DNA of 61,972 nucleotides, from the NCBI GenBank assembly GCA_017620155.1, contig JAFZQY010000124.1:1-61972 (forward strand). Direction: 5' to 3'. Position 1 is the stretch's first letter. Every line of letters starts with the position of its first letter. Origin of the DNA: Lachnospiraceae bacterium. Its GTDB lineage: Bacteria > Bacillota > Clostridia > Lachnospirales > Lachnospiraceae. The notes under the pieces were generated by a model, which had not been told where the DNA came from, searched no databases, and saw only the letters and a list, made by a program, of their open reading frames with translations. Made by a program: the position numbers and the translations under genes. Below, piece after piece: positions 27,344 to 35,264 of this stretch.

Positions 27344-28092
27344 AATACATATCATGGAATGTAAACGGTCTGCGCGCCGTGATGGGCAAGAACTTCATGG
27401 AGGTTTTTGAATCACTTGATGCCGATGCATTTTGTCTTCAGGAGACCAAGCTTCAGGAAGGACAGATCGAACTGGATCTCCCCGGATACGAACAGTACTG
27501 GAATTATGCCGAGAAAAAGGGATACTCCGGGACCGCAGTCTTCACGAAGCACAAGCCGCTTAACGTGACCTACGGGATCGGAGTGGAGGAGTACGATCAT
27601 GAGGGCCGTGTGATCACCCTTGAGTATGAGGATCATTACCTCGTATGCTGCTATACACCGAACTCTCAGAACGAACTTGCGCGCCTTGATTACCGCATGA
27701 CGTGGGAGGCCGCATTTCTTATATTTCTTAATGATCTGAAATCCCGAAAAAGTGTTGTCCTGTGCGGAGACTTAAATGTAGCGCATAAGGAGATCGATTT
27801 AAAGAACCCTTCCGCCAATCATCACAATGCCGGCTTTACCGACGAAGAGAGAAACTGCATGACTGCACTTCTGGATTCAGGATATACAGACACGTTCAGA
27901 TACTATTATCCCGATAAAGAGGATATCTATTCATGGTGGTCGTACCGCTTCCAGGCCAGGAGCAGGAACGCAGGGTGGCGTATCGATTATTTCATCGTAT
28001 CGGATGATATGAAGGACAGGCTTAAGGACGCACATATCCATACCGATATCACAGGCTCCGATCACTGTCCGGTGCAACTTGACTTCGACTGA
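27340..28092 (+). CDS. exoA: Exodeoxyribonuclease III / AP endonuclease
   Basis: A 250-residue endonuclease/exonuclease/phosphatase-fold enzyme. It begins KYISWNVNGLRA, has the metal-binding Glu in CLQETKL, then CGDLNVAHKEIDL and the closing GWRIDYFIVS and GSDHCPV with catalytic Asp-His. It cuts at abasic sites in base excision repair. It overlaps sigH by four bases. A promoter for the next gene lies directly after its stop. Confidence 0.96.
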   Translation: MKYISWNVNGLRAVMGKNFMEVFESLDADAFCLQETKLQEGQIELDLPGYEQYWNYAEKKGYSGTAVFTKHKPLNVTYGIGVEEYDHEGRVITLEYEDHYLVCCYTPNSQNELARLDYRMTWEAAFLIFLNDLKSRKSVVLCGDLNVAHKEIDLKNPSANHHNAGFTDEERNCMTALLDSGYTDTFRYYYPDKEDIYSWWSYRFQARSRNAGWRIDYFIVSDDMKDRLKDAHIHTDITGSDHCPVQLDFD

Positions 28093-28104
28093 GCCCGGGT
28101 TTTT

Positions 28105-28113
28105 TGTTATACT
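28105..28113 (+). promoter_or_regulatory. Extended -10 promoter before the NYN gene
   Basis: TGTTATACT fits the extended -10 pattern TGnTATAAT with one mismatch. It lies 37 bases before the start codon and just after a GC-rich/T-rich stretch. No good -35 box is seen at normal spacing. Confidence 0.5.
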
Positions 28114-28150
28114 TATTGAGAAATTTTATTTTTCCGAAAGTGAGATCCAT

Positions 28151-29119
28151 ATGGAAAAGAAATACGCACTTCTGATAGACGCGGAGAATGCGGATATCAA
28201 ATATTTGAGCAATATTCTTAACGAACTGAAGACATACGGAAATGTAACATACAAGCGCATGTACGGCGACTTCACCTCGTCATCCATGAAGGACTGGAAC
28301 AGGCGCGCCCTCGAATATGCGATAGTGCCGATCCAGCAGCCTCACTATTCAAAATATAAAAATGCAGCGGATATAATGCTCGTCATAGATGCGATGGACA
28401 TTCTTTATAACAAGTCCGTAGACGGTTTCTGCATCGTATCCAATGATTCCGACTATACCAGACTCGTTAACCGCCTCTGTGAGGCCGGATACGAAGTCAT
28501 AGGAATGGGCTCGAGCAATGCATCCAAAACCCTTAAGGCAGCGTGTACCGAGTTTAAGAACCTGGAGAAGATCTTCTCAGATGATTTGGACAGCGTTGAC
28601 AGCAAACCTCAATCATTGAAGAAGGGCAAAAAGACCAATGCCACCGTATCCGAGGATGAATATGATGACAAGGGCTCGATCACTCCCGTTGAGGAGATCC
28701 GTCAGGCCATCATGGATCTTATCGGAAAAGAAGATGACAGGGCAGGACTCGGAGGGATCAAATCCACACTTCAGAGACAGTATACCGATTTTGATGAACG
28801 TAACTACGGTTTTACTTCGATCCGCAAGTTCATCGAGAGCATGAAGGATTTTCAGGTCATTCAGGAAGACAGCACGGTTTATGTTACACTGAAGAAGCCG
28901 GATATCGGCGAACTGGAGGTCAATCAGTTCATTCGCAGCCTGCTTTTCCAAAAGGCCTATGAGATGGGCGAACTGTCCAATAAGGTTCATGAAAGATTTG
29001 ATGGATTCAATCCGAAACATTACGGTTATAATCAGTTCGGCAAATTCGTATCCAATATAGACGGCGTTGAAGTCGTCAGAGACGATAACAACAATGCGAT
29101 CGCCAAACTCGAAGAGTAG
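28151..29119 (+). CDS. NYN-domain putative RNase with two OST-HTH/LOTUS domains
   Basis: The start is ATG 28151 (322 residues); upstream in-frame codons lack conservation and overlap the promoter. The N-terminal NYN (PIN-like) domain has the acidic residues expected for metal-dependent nuclease action: LLIDAENAD, DIMLVIDAMD and VSNDSDYTRLV. Two C-terminal modules of about 70 residues look like LOTUS/OST-HTH RNA-binding domains, each ending in a GF/GY-(T/N)-(S/Q)-(I/F)-(R/G)-KF pattern. This is the LabA/MARF1-like architecture known in bacteria but poorly studied. Substrate RNA is unknown. Confidence 0.87.
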   Translation: MEKKYALLIDAENADIKYLSNILNELKTYGNVTYKRMYGDFTSSSMKDWNRRALEYAIVPIQQPHYSKYKNAADIMLVIDAMDILYNKSVDGFCIVSNDSDYTRLVNRLCEAGYEVIGMGSSNASKTLKAACTEFKNLEKIFSDDLDSVDSKPQSLKKGKKTNATVSEDEYDDKGSITPVEEIRQAIMDLIGKEDDRAGLGGIKSTLQRQYTDFDERNYGFTSIRKFIESMKDFQVIQEDSTVYVTLKKPDIGELEVNQFIRSLLFQKAYEMGELSNKVHERFDGFNPKHYGYNQFGKFVSNIDGVEVVRDDNNNAIAKLEE

Positions 29120-29137
29120 ACAGGTTCAGGAGGGTAT

Positions 29138-30067
29138 ATGGCATATAACACTTTGTCATTTGACGAGAGATTATCGGAAAATATCAAGAACTACGCTTTA
29201 AGCACTCTGTATGACGAAAAAAAGGTGATGGGGGTCATCAAACGTCTTGCCAGACTGACCGGCATGGAGATCATGCTTACGGACAGACACGGTGAGAAGG
29301 CACTTGTATGCGGAGATTTTTCTCATTTTGCAATAGATGTGGTAAACGATCCGGGTTATAAGATCAGGGTCCAGAACAGGACCATCGCTCATCTGTATGT
29401 CAAGAAGGAGAGTATCGATCCTTCACATGAAAAAGAGTCCGAGGAACTCATAGGCGACCTCGTGGCACTTCTTTCATATCTTGGTGAGGAATCTTACAGA
29501 TACCGTGAATCATCGATCTATATCGATGAACTCGAAAGTCAGGTGAAGGCGAGTGCTGACAGACGATCCGGACAGGAGAAGACAGATCCTCTTACAGGCG
29601 TGTTCAACAAGACCTACTTTGATAAGCGCGCATCGATAATCGACAGATCCGAAGTCGCTCCCGTGGCTGTCATCGAAGCCAACATCAATGACTGGAAAGT
29701 ACATAACGACAATTTCGGAGATGAAGGCAGCGACCGTTTGATCCGTGTGATCGCCGGGATCATCAGCTCCGAAGCCAAGAAGGAATATGTGATCGGCAGG
29801 ACTGACGGAGATGTATTCGTTATTCTTATTCCGATGCCCGAAGACGGAGAGGCAGAAGATTATGTAAACCGAATCCGTGCCTGCTGTGAAAACTTTGAGG
29901 ATCCCTATCTTGTTCCTTCCATAGCATGTGGTCTGGTATATAAGGAAAATGTTGAGGAAACGATTGCTGACAAGATCTCGGATGCCGAGTACCTGATGTT
30001 TGAGAATAAGATCGAGATCAAGAATTCTCCTGAATATCAGGCAAGAATCGCCGGTATAACCGGCTAG
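29138..30067 (+). CDS. GGDEF-family protein with altered active site (DGDVF)
   Basis: A soluble 309-residue protein. Residues 1-120 look like a small GAF-like sensor domain. From about 148 there is a GGDEF domain starting TDPLTGVFNKTYFDKR, with the substrate-side motif EANINDWKVHNDNFGDEGSDRL reduced in places. The signature at 223-227 reads DGDVF instead of GG(D/E)EF, so the first Gly and the catalytic/metal-site Glu are replaced. It is more likely a sensor or GTP-binding regulator than an active cyclase. It sits between the NYN gene and a two-component system with short gaps. Confidence 0.82.
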   Translation: MAYNTLSFDERLSENIKNYALSTLYDEKKVMGVIKRLARLTGMEIMLTDRHGEKALVCGDFSHFAIDVVNDPGYKIRVQNRTIAHLYVKKESIDPSHEKESEELIGDLVALLSYLGEESYRYRESSIYIDELESQVKASADRRSGQEKTDPLTGVFNKTYFDKRASIIDRSEVAPVAVIEANINDWKVHNDNFGDEGSDRLIRVIAGIISSEAKKEYVIGRTDGDVFVILIPMPEDGEAEDYVNRIRACCENFEDPYLVPSIACGLVYKENVEETIADKISDAEYLMFENKIEIKNSPEYQARIAGITG

Positions 30068-30086
30068 ACCTGACAGGGGTAAGCTT

Positions 30087-30764
30087 ATGCGTATCCTTAT
30101 AGCCGAAGATGATGTGGCAACAGCGAAGGCTCTTAAGCTGCTGCTTGAAAAATCCAAATATTCTGTAGATATAGTTCATAACGGGACCGATGCCTGGGAT
30201 TACATATCCGAGGGCTCTTATGATGTCATCGTACTCGATATCATGATGCCGGGCATGAGCGGTCTTGAAGTTCTTTCCCTTATCCGCAAAAACCGTATAA
30301 CTACTCCGGTACTTATGCTGACTGCCAAGGCCGAGATCGAAGATCGCATCGCAGGCCTTGAAGCGGGTGCCGATGATTATCTTCCGAAACCGTTTGTGAC
30401 AGGAGAACTTATCGCAAGGATCAAGGCGCTCGGCAGGCGAAGCGAGACCTATACCGAAGATGTTCAGTCATTGGGGAATCTGGTTCTGGACAGCAACCGG
30501 TATGAGATGCGGGTTCAGGATAAGAGTATCGCTCTTACCAACAAGGAGTTCCAGCTGATGGAACTGTTCATTAAGCATCCCGGACATGTCTTTTCCACCG
30601 AGCATCTGATGAATAAGATCTGGGGATATGACTCCGAATCCGATATCGATGTCGTATGGACACATATCGGATATGTCCGTAAAAAACTCCGTAAGATTGG
30701 CGCCAATGCAGAAATAAAGACGATGCGCGGATCGGGATATGCGCTGGAGGTGACATCATGCTGA
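30087..30764 (+). CDS. OmpR-family response regulator
   Basis: A 225-residue regulator. The receiver domain has the acidic pair in AEDD (7-9), phospho-acceptor Asp51 in IVLDIMMPG, Thr in LTAKAE and Lys in LPKPF. The winged helix (about 130-222) ends with the usual HIGYVRKKL and MRGSGYAL. It overlaps the kinase gene by seven bases. The next operon, starting at 32100 with VTC, DUF4956 and CotH genes, is the nearest candidate target. Confidence 0.95.
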   Translation: MRILIAEDDVATAKALKLLLEKSKYSVDIVHNGTDAWDYISEGSYDVIVLDIMMPGMSGLEVLSLIRKNRITTPVLMLTAKAEIEDRIAGLEAGADDYLPKPFVTGELIARIKALGRRSETYTEDVQSLGNLVLDSNRYEMRVQDKSIALTNKEFQLMELFIKHPGHVFSTEHLMNKIWGYDSESDIDVVWTHIGYVRKKLRKIGANAEIKTMRGSGYALEVTSC

Positions 30765-31984
30765 AGAAGATGCGAAGACGCATGATCCTGGCCGCCATGC
30801 TTGCATTCTCTGCGGTCATATTGCTGATAGCTGTTCTTGTCAATCTCGTTAACTCAGCGGCTGTAGCCGGACGCGCGGATCAGACACTGTCTTATATCTT
30901 AAACTATGAAGCGCATCCCCCCACGGATCAGGGACCGGGAAAACCGCCCGGAGGCCCGTTTATGGCACTTCCCGATCTGGAAGCAAACTACATGACGCGT
31001 TTCTTCATAGTCCGCTTTGATACCGATAAAAATGTGATGTTTACATCCACCGATTATATTGCGGCCATAGATGAAGATGAAGCGGTCAGGTTTGCAGAAC
31101 GGGCTCTTAATCGAAAGTCAGACCGCGGATATATGGGTGAATACCGGTACTGTAAGTCCGAAACGAACGGATCCACCGTAGTAGTATTTCTTAATGTCAG
31201 CAGGGAAATACAGGAGATGAGGACCCTGAGGGTTCTTACTATCATGGTCTGTGCAGTGAGCCTTTTGCTGGTATTCGTACTTGTAGCGATCCTGTCGCGC
31301 AGGGCTATCAGACCTATCGCCAAAAACATAGAGAGACAGAAGCAGTTCATCACCGATGCGAGTCACGAGCTGAAGACTCCGCTCACCTCCATATCCACCA
31401 GCCTCGATGTGATCACGATGGAGCATGGAGATGATGAGTGGACCGATAATATCAGAACCCAGACTTCAAGAATGAGTAAGCTTGTTGCTGAGCTCGTTGC
31501 GCTCTCCAGGCTAGACGAAGAGATACCGCTCCCGAACAAGGAGAGTTTTTCGTTAAGCGCTGCCGCCTGGGAGACGGCAATGGTATATGAAACTCAGGCA
31601 AAAGCATGCGGAAAAGAACTGAACCTGGAGATAGCCGAGGACGTATCTGTACTAGGAGATAAGGCGGCGGTACAGCAGATGATATCTGTTCTTCTCGATA
31701 ATGCGATCAGGTATTCGGATCCCGAAGGGGAGATCAGGTTCAGTGTATATAAGAAAAGAAATAAGGCTGTGATCGAAGTGTTCAACACATGTGACTATGC
31801 CGAGCCGCCGGATACGGACCGTATGTTTGACAGATTCTACCGCCCTGACAGTTCAAGAAGCACCGAAACAGGCGGTAACGGAGTGGGCCTTGCGATCGCG
31901 AAGGCTGTCGCGGAAACGCACGGAGGAAGCATATCGGCCCGCTGCCCGAGCGGAAAGACCATGACGATCAAGGCCGTTTTATAG
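30758..31984 (+). CDS. Sensor histidine kinase, HAMP-less EnvZ/PhoR class
   Basis: A 408-residue kinase with membrane helices at about 10-31 and 158-180. The outside loop of about 125 residues starts with a Pro/Gly-rich piece (around 53-68). His203 in DASHELKTPL is the phosphorylation site of the HisKA domain. The ATPase domain has an N box (VLLDNAIRYSD) and the late GGNGVGLAIAK motif, but the usual DxGxG of the G1 box is not obvious (EVFNTCDYAEPPD instead). That may indicate reduced activity or a divergent lid. It pairs with the upstream OmpR regulator. Confidence 0.93.
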   Translation: MLKKMRRRMILAAMLAFSAVILLIAVLVNLVNSAAVAGRADQTLSYILNYEAHPPTDQGPGKPPGGPFMALPDLEANYMTRFFIVRFDTDKNVMFTSTDYIAAIDEDEAVRFAERALNRKSDRGYMGEYRYCKSETNGSTVVVFLNVSREIQEMRTLRVLTIMVCAVSLLLVFVLVAILSRRAIRPIAKNIERQKQFITDASHELKTPLTSISTSLDVITMEHGDDEWTDNIRTQTSRMSKLVAELVALSRLDEEIPLPNKESFSLSAAAWETAMVYETQAKACGKELNLEIAEDVSVLGDKAAVQQMISVLLDNAIRYSDPEGEIRFSVYKKRNKAVIEVFNTCDYAEPPDTDRMFDRFYRPDSSRSTETGGNGVGLAIAKAVAETHGGSISARCPSGKTMTIKAVL

Positions 31985-32001
31985 CAATTCATCATTCAGT
32001 T

Positions 32002-32031
32002 GAGGATGTCGAAAGACATCCTCATTTTTTT
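32002..32031 (+). terminator. Rho-independent terminator after the two-component operon
   Basis: Nine-base arms GAGGATGTC and GACATCCTC, loop GAAA, followed by A and seven T. It is a strong, classical terminator, so the VTC operon needs its own promoter in 32032-32085. That gap also holds two ATTTCA motifs 16 bases apart. Confidence 0.92.
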
Positions 32032-32099
32032 ATTTCACTTCAAGTACATTTCAGGTTGGGGTCATAGAATGAGAACAGATCACGAAAGGAGGACATAAA

Positions 32100-32792
32100 G
32101 TGGAACAGGAAAAGCATTACCGTCATGAACTGAAATACTCCATTCCGTACGCCGAATATCTGGCCATGAGGATGCGGCTTAGAGCAGTCATGACGACGGA
32201 TCCGCACACGGATGAGTCGGGATTATATCAGATAAGGAGCATATATTTTGATAACAGCGATGATAAGGCGCTGAAAGAAAAGATCGACGGCATCGCTTTG
32301 CGTGAGAAGTTCAGGATCCGGTATTACAACGACGATCTTTCCTTTATCACCCTTGAGAAAAAGATGAAAGTCGATAATCTCTGCGTGAAATACGACGCTC
32401 CGATCACCGAAGATGAGTGCAGAAGGATACTGGCGGGTGATACGGCCTTTATGAAAGATCATCCGGAAGACCTGGTCAGGGAACTTTATGTCAAGATGAA
32501 ATACCAGAGGCTCAGACCGCGAGTTCTGGTCTCGTATGTAAGAGAACCGTATATATACGCTCCGGGAAACGTGCGGGTCACATTTGATTCGCAGATACGG
32601 ACCAGCCTTTTTACGCAGGAGTTCCTAAATGGTGGGGTATCCGATATCAGTGCTACGGACAAGCCTCAGGATATGATACTCGAGATCAAGTATGATGCAT
32701 TTCTGCCCGGGGTCATACAGGACCTGGTAAGGGTCACATCCTTAAGACAACAGGCATTTTCAAAATACGGCGCATGCCGCAGATTCGGTTGA
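32100..32792 (+). CDS. VTC-domain protein, putative polyphosphate polymerase
   Basis: Starts at GTG 32100, seven bases after AAAGGAGG. The 230-residue soluble protein is a bare VTC domain, a tunnel-fold triphosphatase relative. The lining residues of the polyphosphate polymerase tunnel are recognisable: HRHELKYSI, IRSIYFDN, REKFRIRYY, ITLEKKMKV, LRPRVLVSYVREPY and the late Glu/Lys pair LEIKYDAFLP. It should make polyphosphate from nucleoside triphosphate if it acts like yeast Vtc4. It lacks the SPX and membrane domains of the yeast proteins, and the DUF4956 protein encoded 35 bases downstream may provide the membrane part. Substrate in bacteria is unproven. Confidence 0.88.
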   Translation: MEQEKHYRHELKYSIPYAEYLAMRMRLRAVMTTDPHTDESGLYQIRSIYFDNSDDKALKEKIDGIALREKFRIRYYNDDLSFITLEKKMKVDNLCVKYDAPITEDECRRILAGDTAFMKDHPEDLVRELYVKMKYQRLRPRVLVSYVREPYIYAPGNVRVTFDSQIRTSLFTQEFLNGGVSDISATDKPQDMILEIKYDAFLPGVIQDLVRVTSLRQQAFSKYGACRRFG

Positions 32793-32827
32793 TCAGACAT
32801 TTAAGTTAAGAAACGGAGGAAAAACAA

Positions 32828-33499
32828 ATGTCATTCAGTGATATCTTCAAATCCAGTTTTCTGGAAAGTGTAACGGAGTTTTCTGCTATCGATACTCTTA
32901 TCGGTATGCTCTTTGCCCTGGTGATCGGGCTGTTCATTTTTCTCATATATAAGAAAACGTTCAGCGGGATCATGTATTCGACCGGGTTTGCAATGTCTCT
33001 TGTGGGCTTAAGCCTTGTTACGACGCTTGTTATCATGGCCGTAACATCCAACGTGGTATTGTCACTCGGCATGGTCGGTGCGCTGTCTATCGTACGTTTC
33101 CGCGCAGCTATCAAGGAACCCATGGAGATCGTATTTCTGTTCTGGTCTCTGGCAGTCGGAATCGTGATCGGCGCGGGCATGATCCCTCTTGCAGTCATCG
33201 GCTCCGCTATCATCGGCGTGATCATGGTTCTGTTTGTAAATGTAAAAGTACGCAATACACCTTATATCCTGATCGTCAACTGTGCGGATGAGAAGGCTGA
33301 GGAGAGCGCTGTAAATATCATAGAAAAGTCAGTTGATAAGTATATCGTCAAGTCCAAGACAGTGAACGCTGCAGGAATCGAGCTTACCGCAGAGATAAGA
33401 GTTAAGGATGCTGCTACCGATTTCGTGAACCGCATCAATACCATTACCGGTGTATCGGGTGCGACCCTTGTTACCTTTAACGGAGAGTATATGTCCTAA
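32828..33499 (+). CDS. DUF4956 membrane protein
   Basis: A 223-residue protein with four membrane helices in residues 22-135 and a soluble domain of about 85 residues after them. The family hallmark GMVGALSIVRFRAAIKEP is present at about 84-101. The family has no assigned biochemical role, but it is repeatedly found next to VTC-domain and CotH genes. Gene order and spacing (35 bases after VTC, 12 before CotH) point to one complex. It may be a channel or export partner for the polyphosphate product (inference). Confidence 0.88.
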   Translation: MSFSDIFKSSFLESVTEFSAIDTLIGMLFALVIGLFIFLIYKKTFSGIMYSTGFAMSLVGLSLVTTLVIMAVTSNVVLSLGMVGALSIVRFRAAIKEPMEIVFLFWSLAVGIVIGAGMIPLAVIGSAIIGVIMVLFVNVKVRNTPYILIVNCADEKAEESAVNIIEKSVDKYIVKSKTVNAAGIELTAEIRVKDAATDFVNRINTITGVSGATLVTFNGEYMS

Positions 33500-33511
33500 G
33501 GGGGATCGGTC

Positions 33512-35257
33512 ATGGTTACGAATAAACATATATCCAAGATCATAATCGCTCTCATGGCCGTGGCCGTCATCGTGTGTCTGCTCGCTGTCGGATTTGCCGA
33601 CAAACTAAGCGGCATGCTCGGCGGGACCGGTGTGAAGATGGAGTATGAATCCCAACTCTTTGATACGGATGAGATCATCAGTGTAGATATTCAGATGGAC
33701 GAAGAAACATGGGAAGAAATGTTAAAGAACGCCATGTCCGAGGAATACTACGTATGTGATGTGGTGATCAACGGACAGAAACTGTATAACGTGGCGATCC
33801 GCCCCAAGGGTAATACCAGCCTGTCGTCGATCGCTATGGATCCCGATACCGACAGATACAGTCTGAAACTTGAATTTGACCATTTTGTGGACGGGCAGAC
33901 CTGCTACGGCCTCGATAAACTGATACTGAACAATAATTATGCCGATGCGACCAACATGAAGGAAGCGATCATATATGATATGTATCAGTATCTGGATGCG
34001 GACGCTTCGCTTTACAACTATGCTTCGGTCTCTTTGAACGGAGAATACCGGGGAGTATACCTCGCGCTTGAAGGCGTGGAAGAGAGCTTCATGCTCAGAA
34101 ACTACGGTACACAGGACGGAGAACTCTATAAGCCCGAAAGTATGGGCATGGGCGGCGGAGACGATAACGGCGGTATGAGCATGCCCGGAGGGGATTTCGA
34201 GGTCGATCCGGAGAACATGCCGGAAATGCCCGAGGGTGACTTCGAGTTCGATCCGGAGAATATGCCTGAAGGATTTGATTTTGATCCCGGAAACATGCCT
34301 CAGATGCCCGGCGGCGGAGGATTCGGACCCGGAAATAAACCGGAAGGCGGATTCGGACCATCAGAGGATGAAGCTTCCGACGATACAAGTGAGGCTCCGT
34401 CAGGTGACAGGTCGGATATGGGGGATTTCGAACCCTCCGAAGATAAGCCGGAGATGGGCAGCGGCGGAGGCCCGGGCGGTTTCTCGATGGGCGGTAACGG
34501 CGGAGCCAACCTGAATTATACTGATGATGATCTTGACAGTTATTCCACGATATGGGACGGAGAGGTGACAGGCACCGGTAAGGCCGACCATAAGAGAGTA
34601 GTCAAGGCTCTTAAGAACATCAGTGAAGGAAACGAGATTGAGAAATATCTCGATGTTGATAACATACTCAAATACATGGCGGTTCACACTTTTGCAGTAA
34701 ATATGGACAGCCTGTCGGGGAATATGGCCCACAACTATTATCTGTACGAGTATGACGGACAGCTGAACATCATTCCCTGGGACTACAACCTTTCATTCGG
34801 CGGCATGGGCGCAGGAGGCGGGGATGCCACGGAGATGATCAATGACTCGATAGATACTCCTTTTTCCGGGACTGAATTCTTCGATGCTTTGCTTGAGAAT
34901 GAAGAATATCTCGAGAAATACCACAGCTATCTTCAGCAGCTTGTAGACGAATATGTATATGGCGGGAGATTTGATGAGGTTTATAACAGGATCAGGAACC
35001 AGATAGATTCACTGGTTGAAACGGATCCTACGGCATTCTACAGCTATGACGAATATCTGACGGCTGCGGATATGTTATATCAGACGGTTATGCTCAGGGC
35101 TGAATCCATAGACGGACAGTTAAACGGAATGATTCCTTCAACTGATGAAGGACAAAGACAGGACAGTTCTTCTTTGGTAGATGGTTCATCTATTGATATT
35201 GAGGCAATGGGACAATTTGATATGGGTGGGGGCTCCGACCGGAGCCCCGATAACTAA
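33512..35257 (+). CDS. CotH-family atypical protein kinase, membrane-anchored, with Gly/Met/Pro-rich acidic insert
   Basis: A 581-residue protein with an N-terminal membrane anchor (about 9-30). The CotH kinase fold spans the rest, with RPKGNTSL (basic nucleotide-binding region), YLALEGVEESFMLRNYG and the metal-binding WDYNLSFG (423-430). An insert of about 125 residues (about 210-336) is made of Gly, Met, Pro, Asp, Glu and Phe, with an irregular repeat of the form FD/EPENMPEG. CotH in Bacillus phosphorylates spore coat proteins; here the kinase is outside the cytoplasm on vegetative membranes by topology. A GC-rich hairpin lies at its very 3' end. Confidence 0.85.
   Translation: MVTNKHISKIIIALMAVAVIVCLLAVGFADKLSGMLGGTGVKMEYESQLFDTDEIISVDIQMDEETWEEMLKNAMSEEYYVCDVVINGQKLYNVAIRPKGNTSLSSIAMDPDTDRYSLKLEFDHFVDGQTCYGLDKLILNNNYADATNMKEAIIYDMYQYLDADASLYNYASVSLNGEYRGVYLALEGVEESFMLRNYGTQDGELYKPESMGMGGGDDNGGMSMPGGDFEVDPENMPEMPEGDFEFDPENMPEGFDFDPGNMPQMPGGGGFGPGNKPEGGFGPSEDEASDDTSEAPSGDRSDMGDFEPSEDKPEMGSGGGPGGFSMGGNGGANLNYTDDDLDSYSTIWDGEVTGTGKADHKRVVKALKNISEGNEIEKYLDVDNILKYMAVHTFAVNMDSLSGNMAHNYYLYEYDGQLNIIPWDYNLSFGGMGAGGGDATEMINDSIDTPFSGTEFFDALLENEEYLEKYHSYLQQLVDEYVYGGRFDEVYNRIRNQIDSLVETDPTAFYSYDEYLTAADMLYQTVMLRAESIDGQLNGMIPSTDEGQRQDSSSLVDGSSIDIEAMGQFDMGGGSDRSPDN
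35229..35248. terminator. GC-rich hairpin at the convergent gene end
   Basis: GGGGCTCC and GGAGCCCC enclose GACC inside the last codons of the CotH gene, between convergent genes. No T tract follows on either strand, so termination strength is uncertain. Confidence 0.45.
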
Positions 35258-35264
35258 ATAAATA

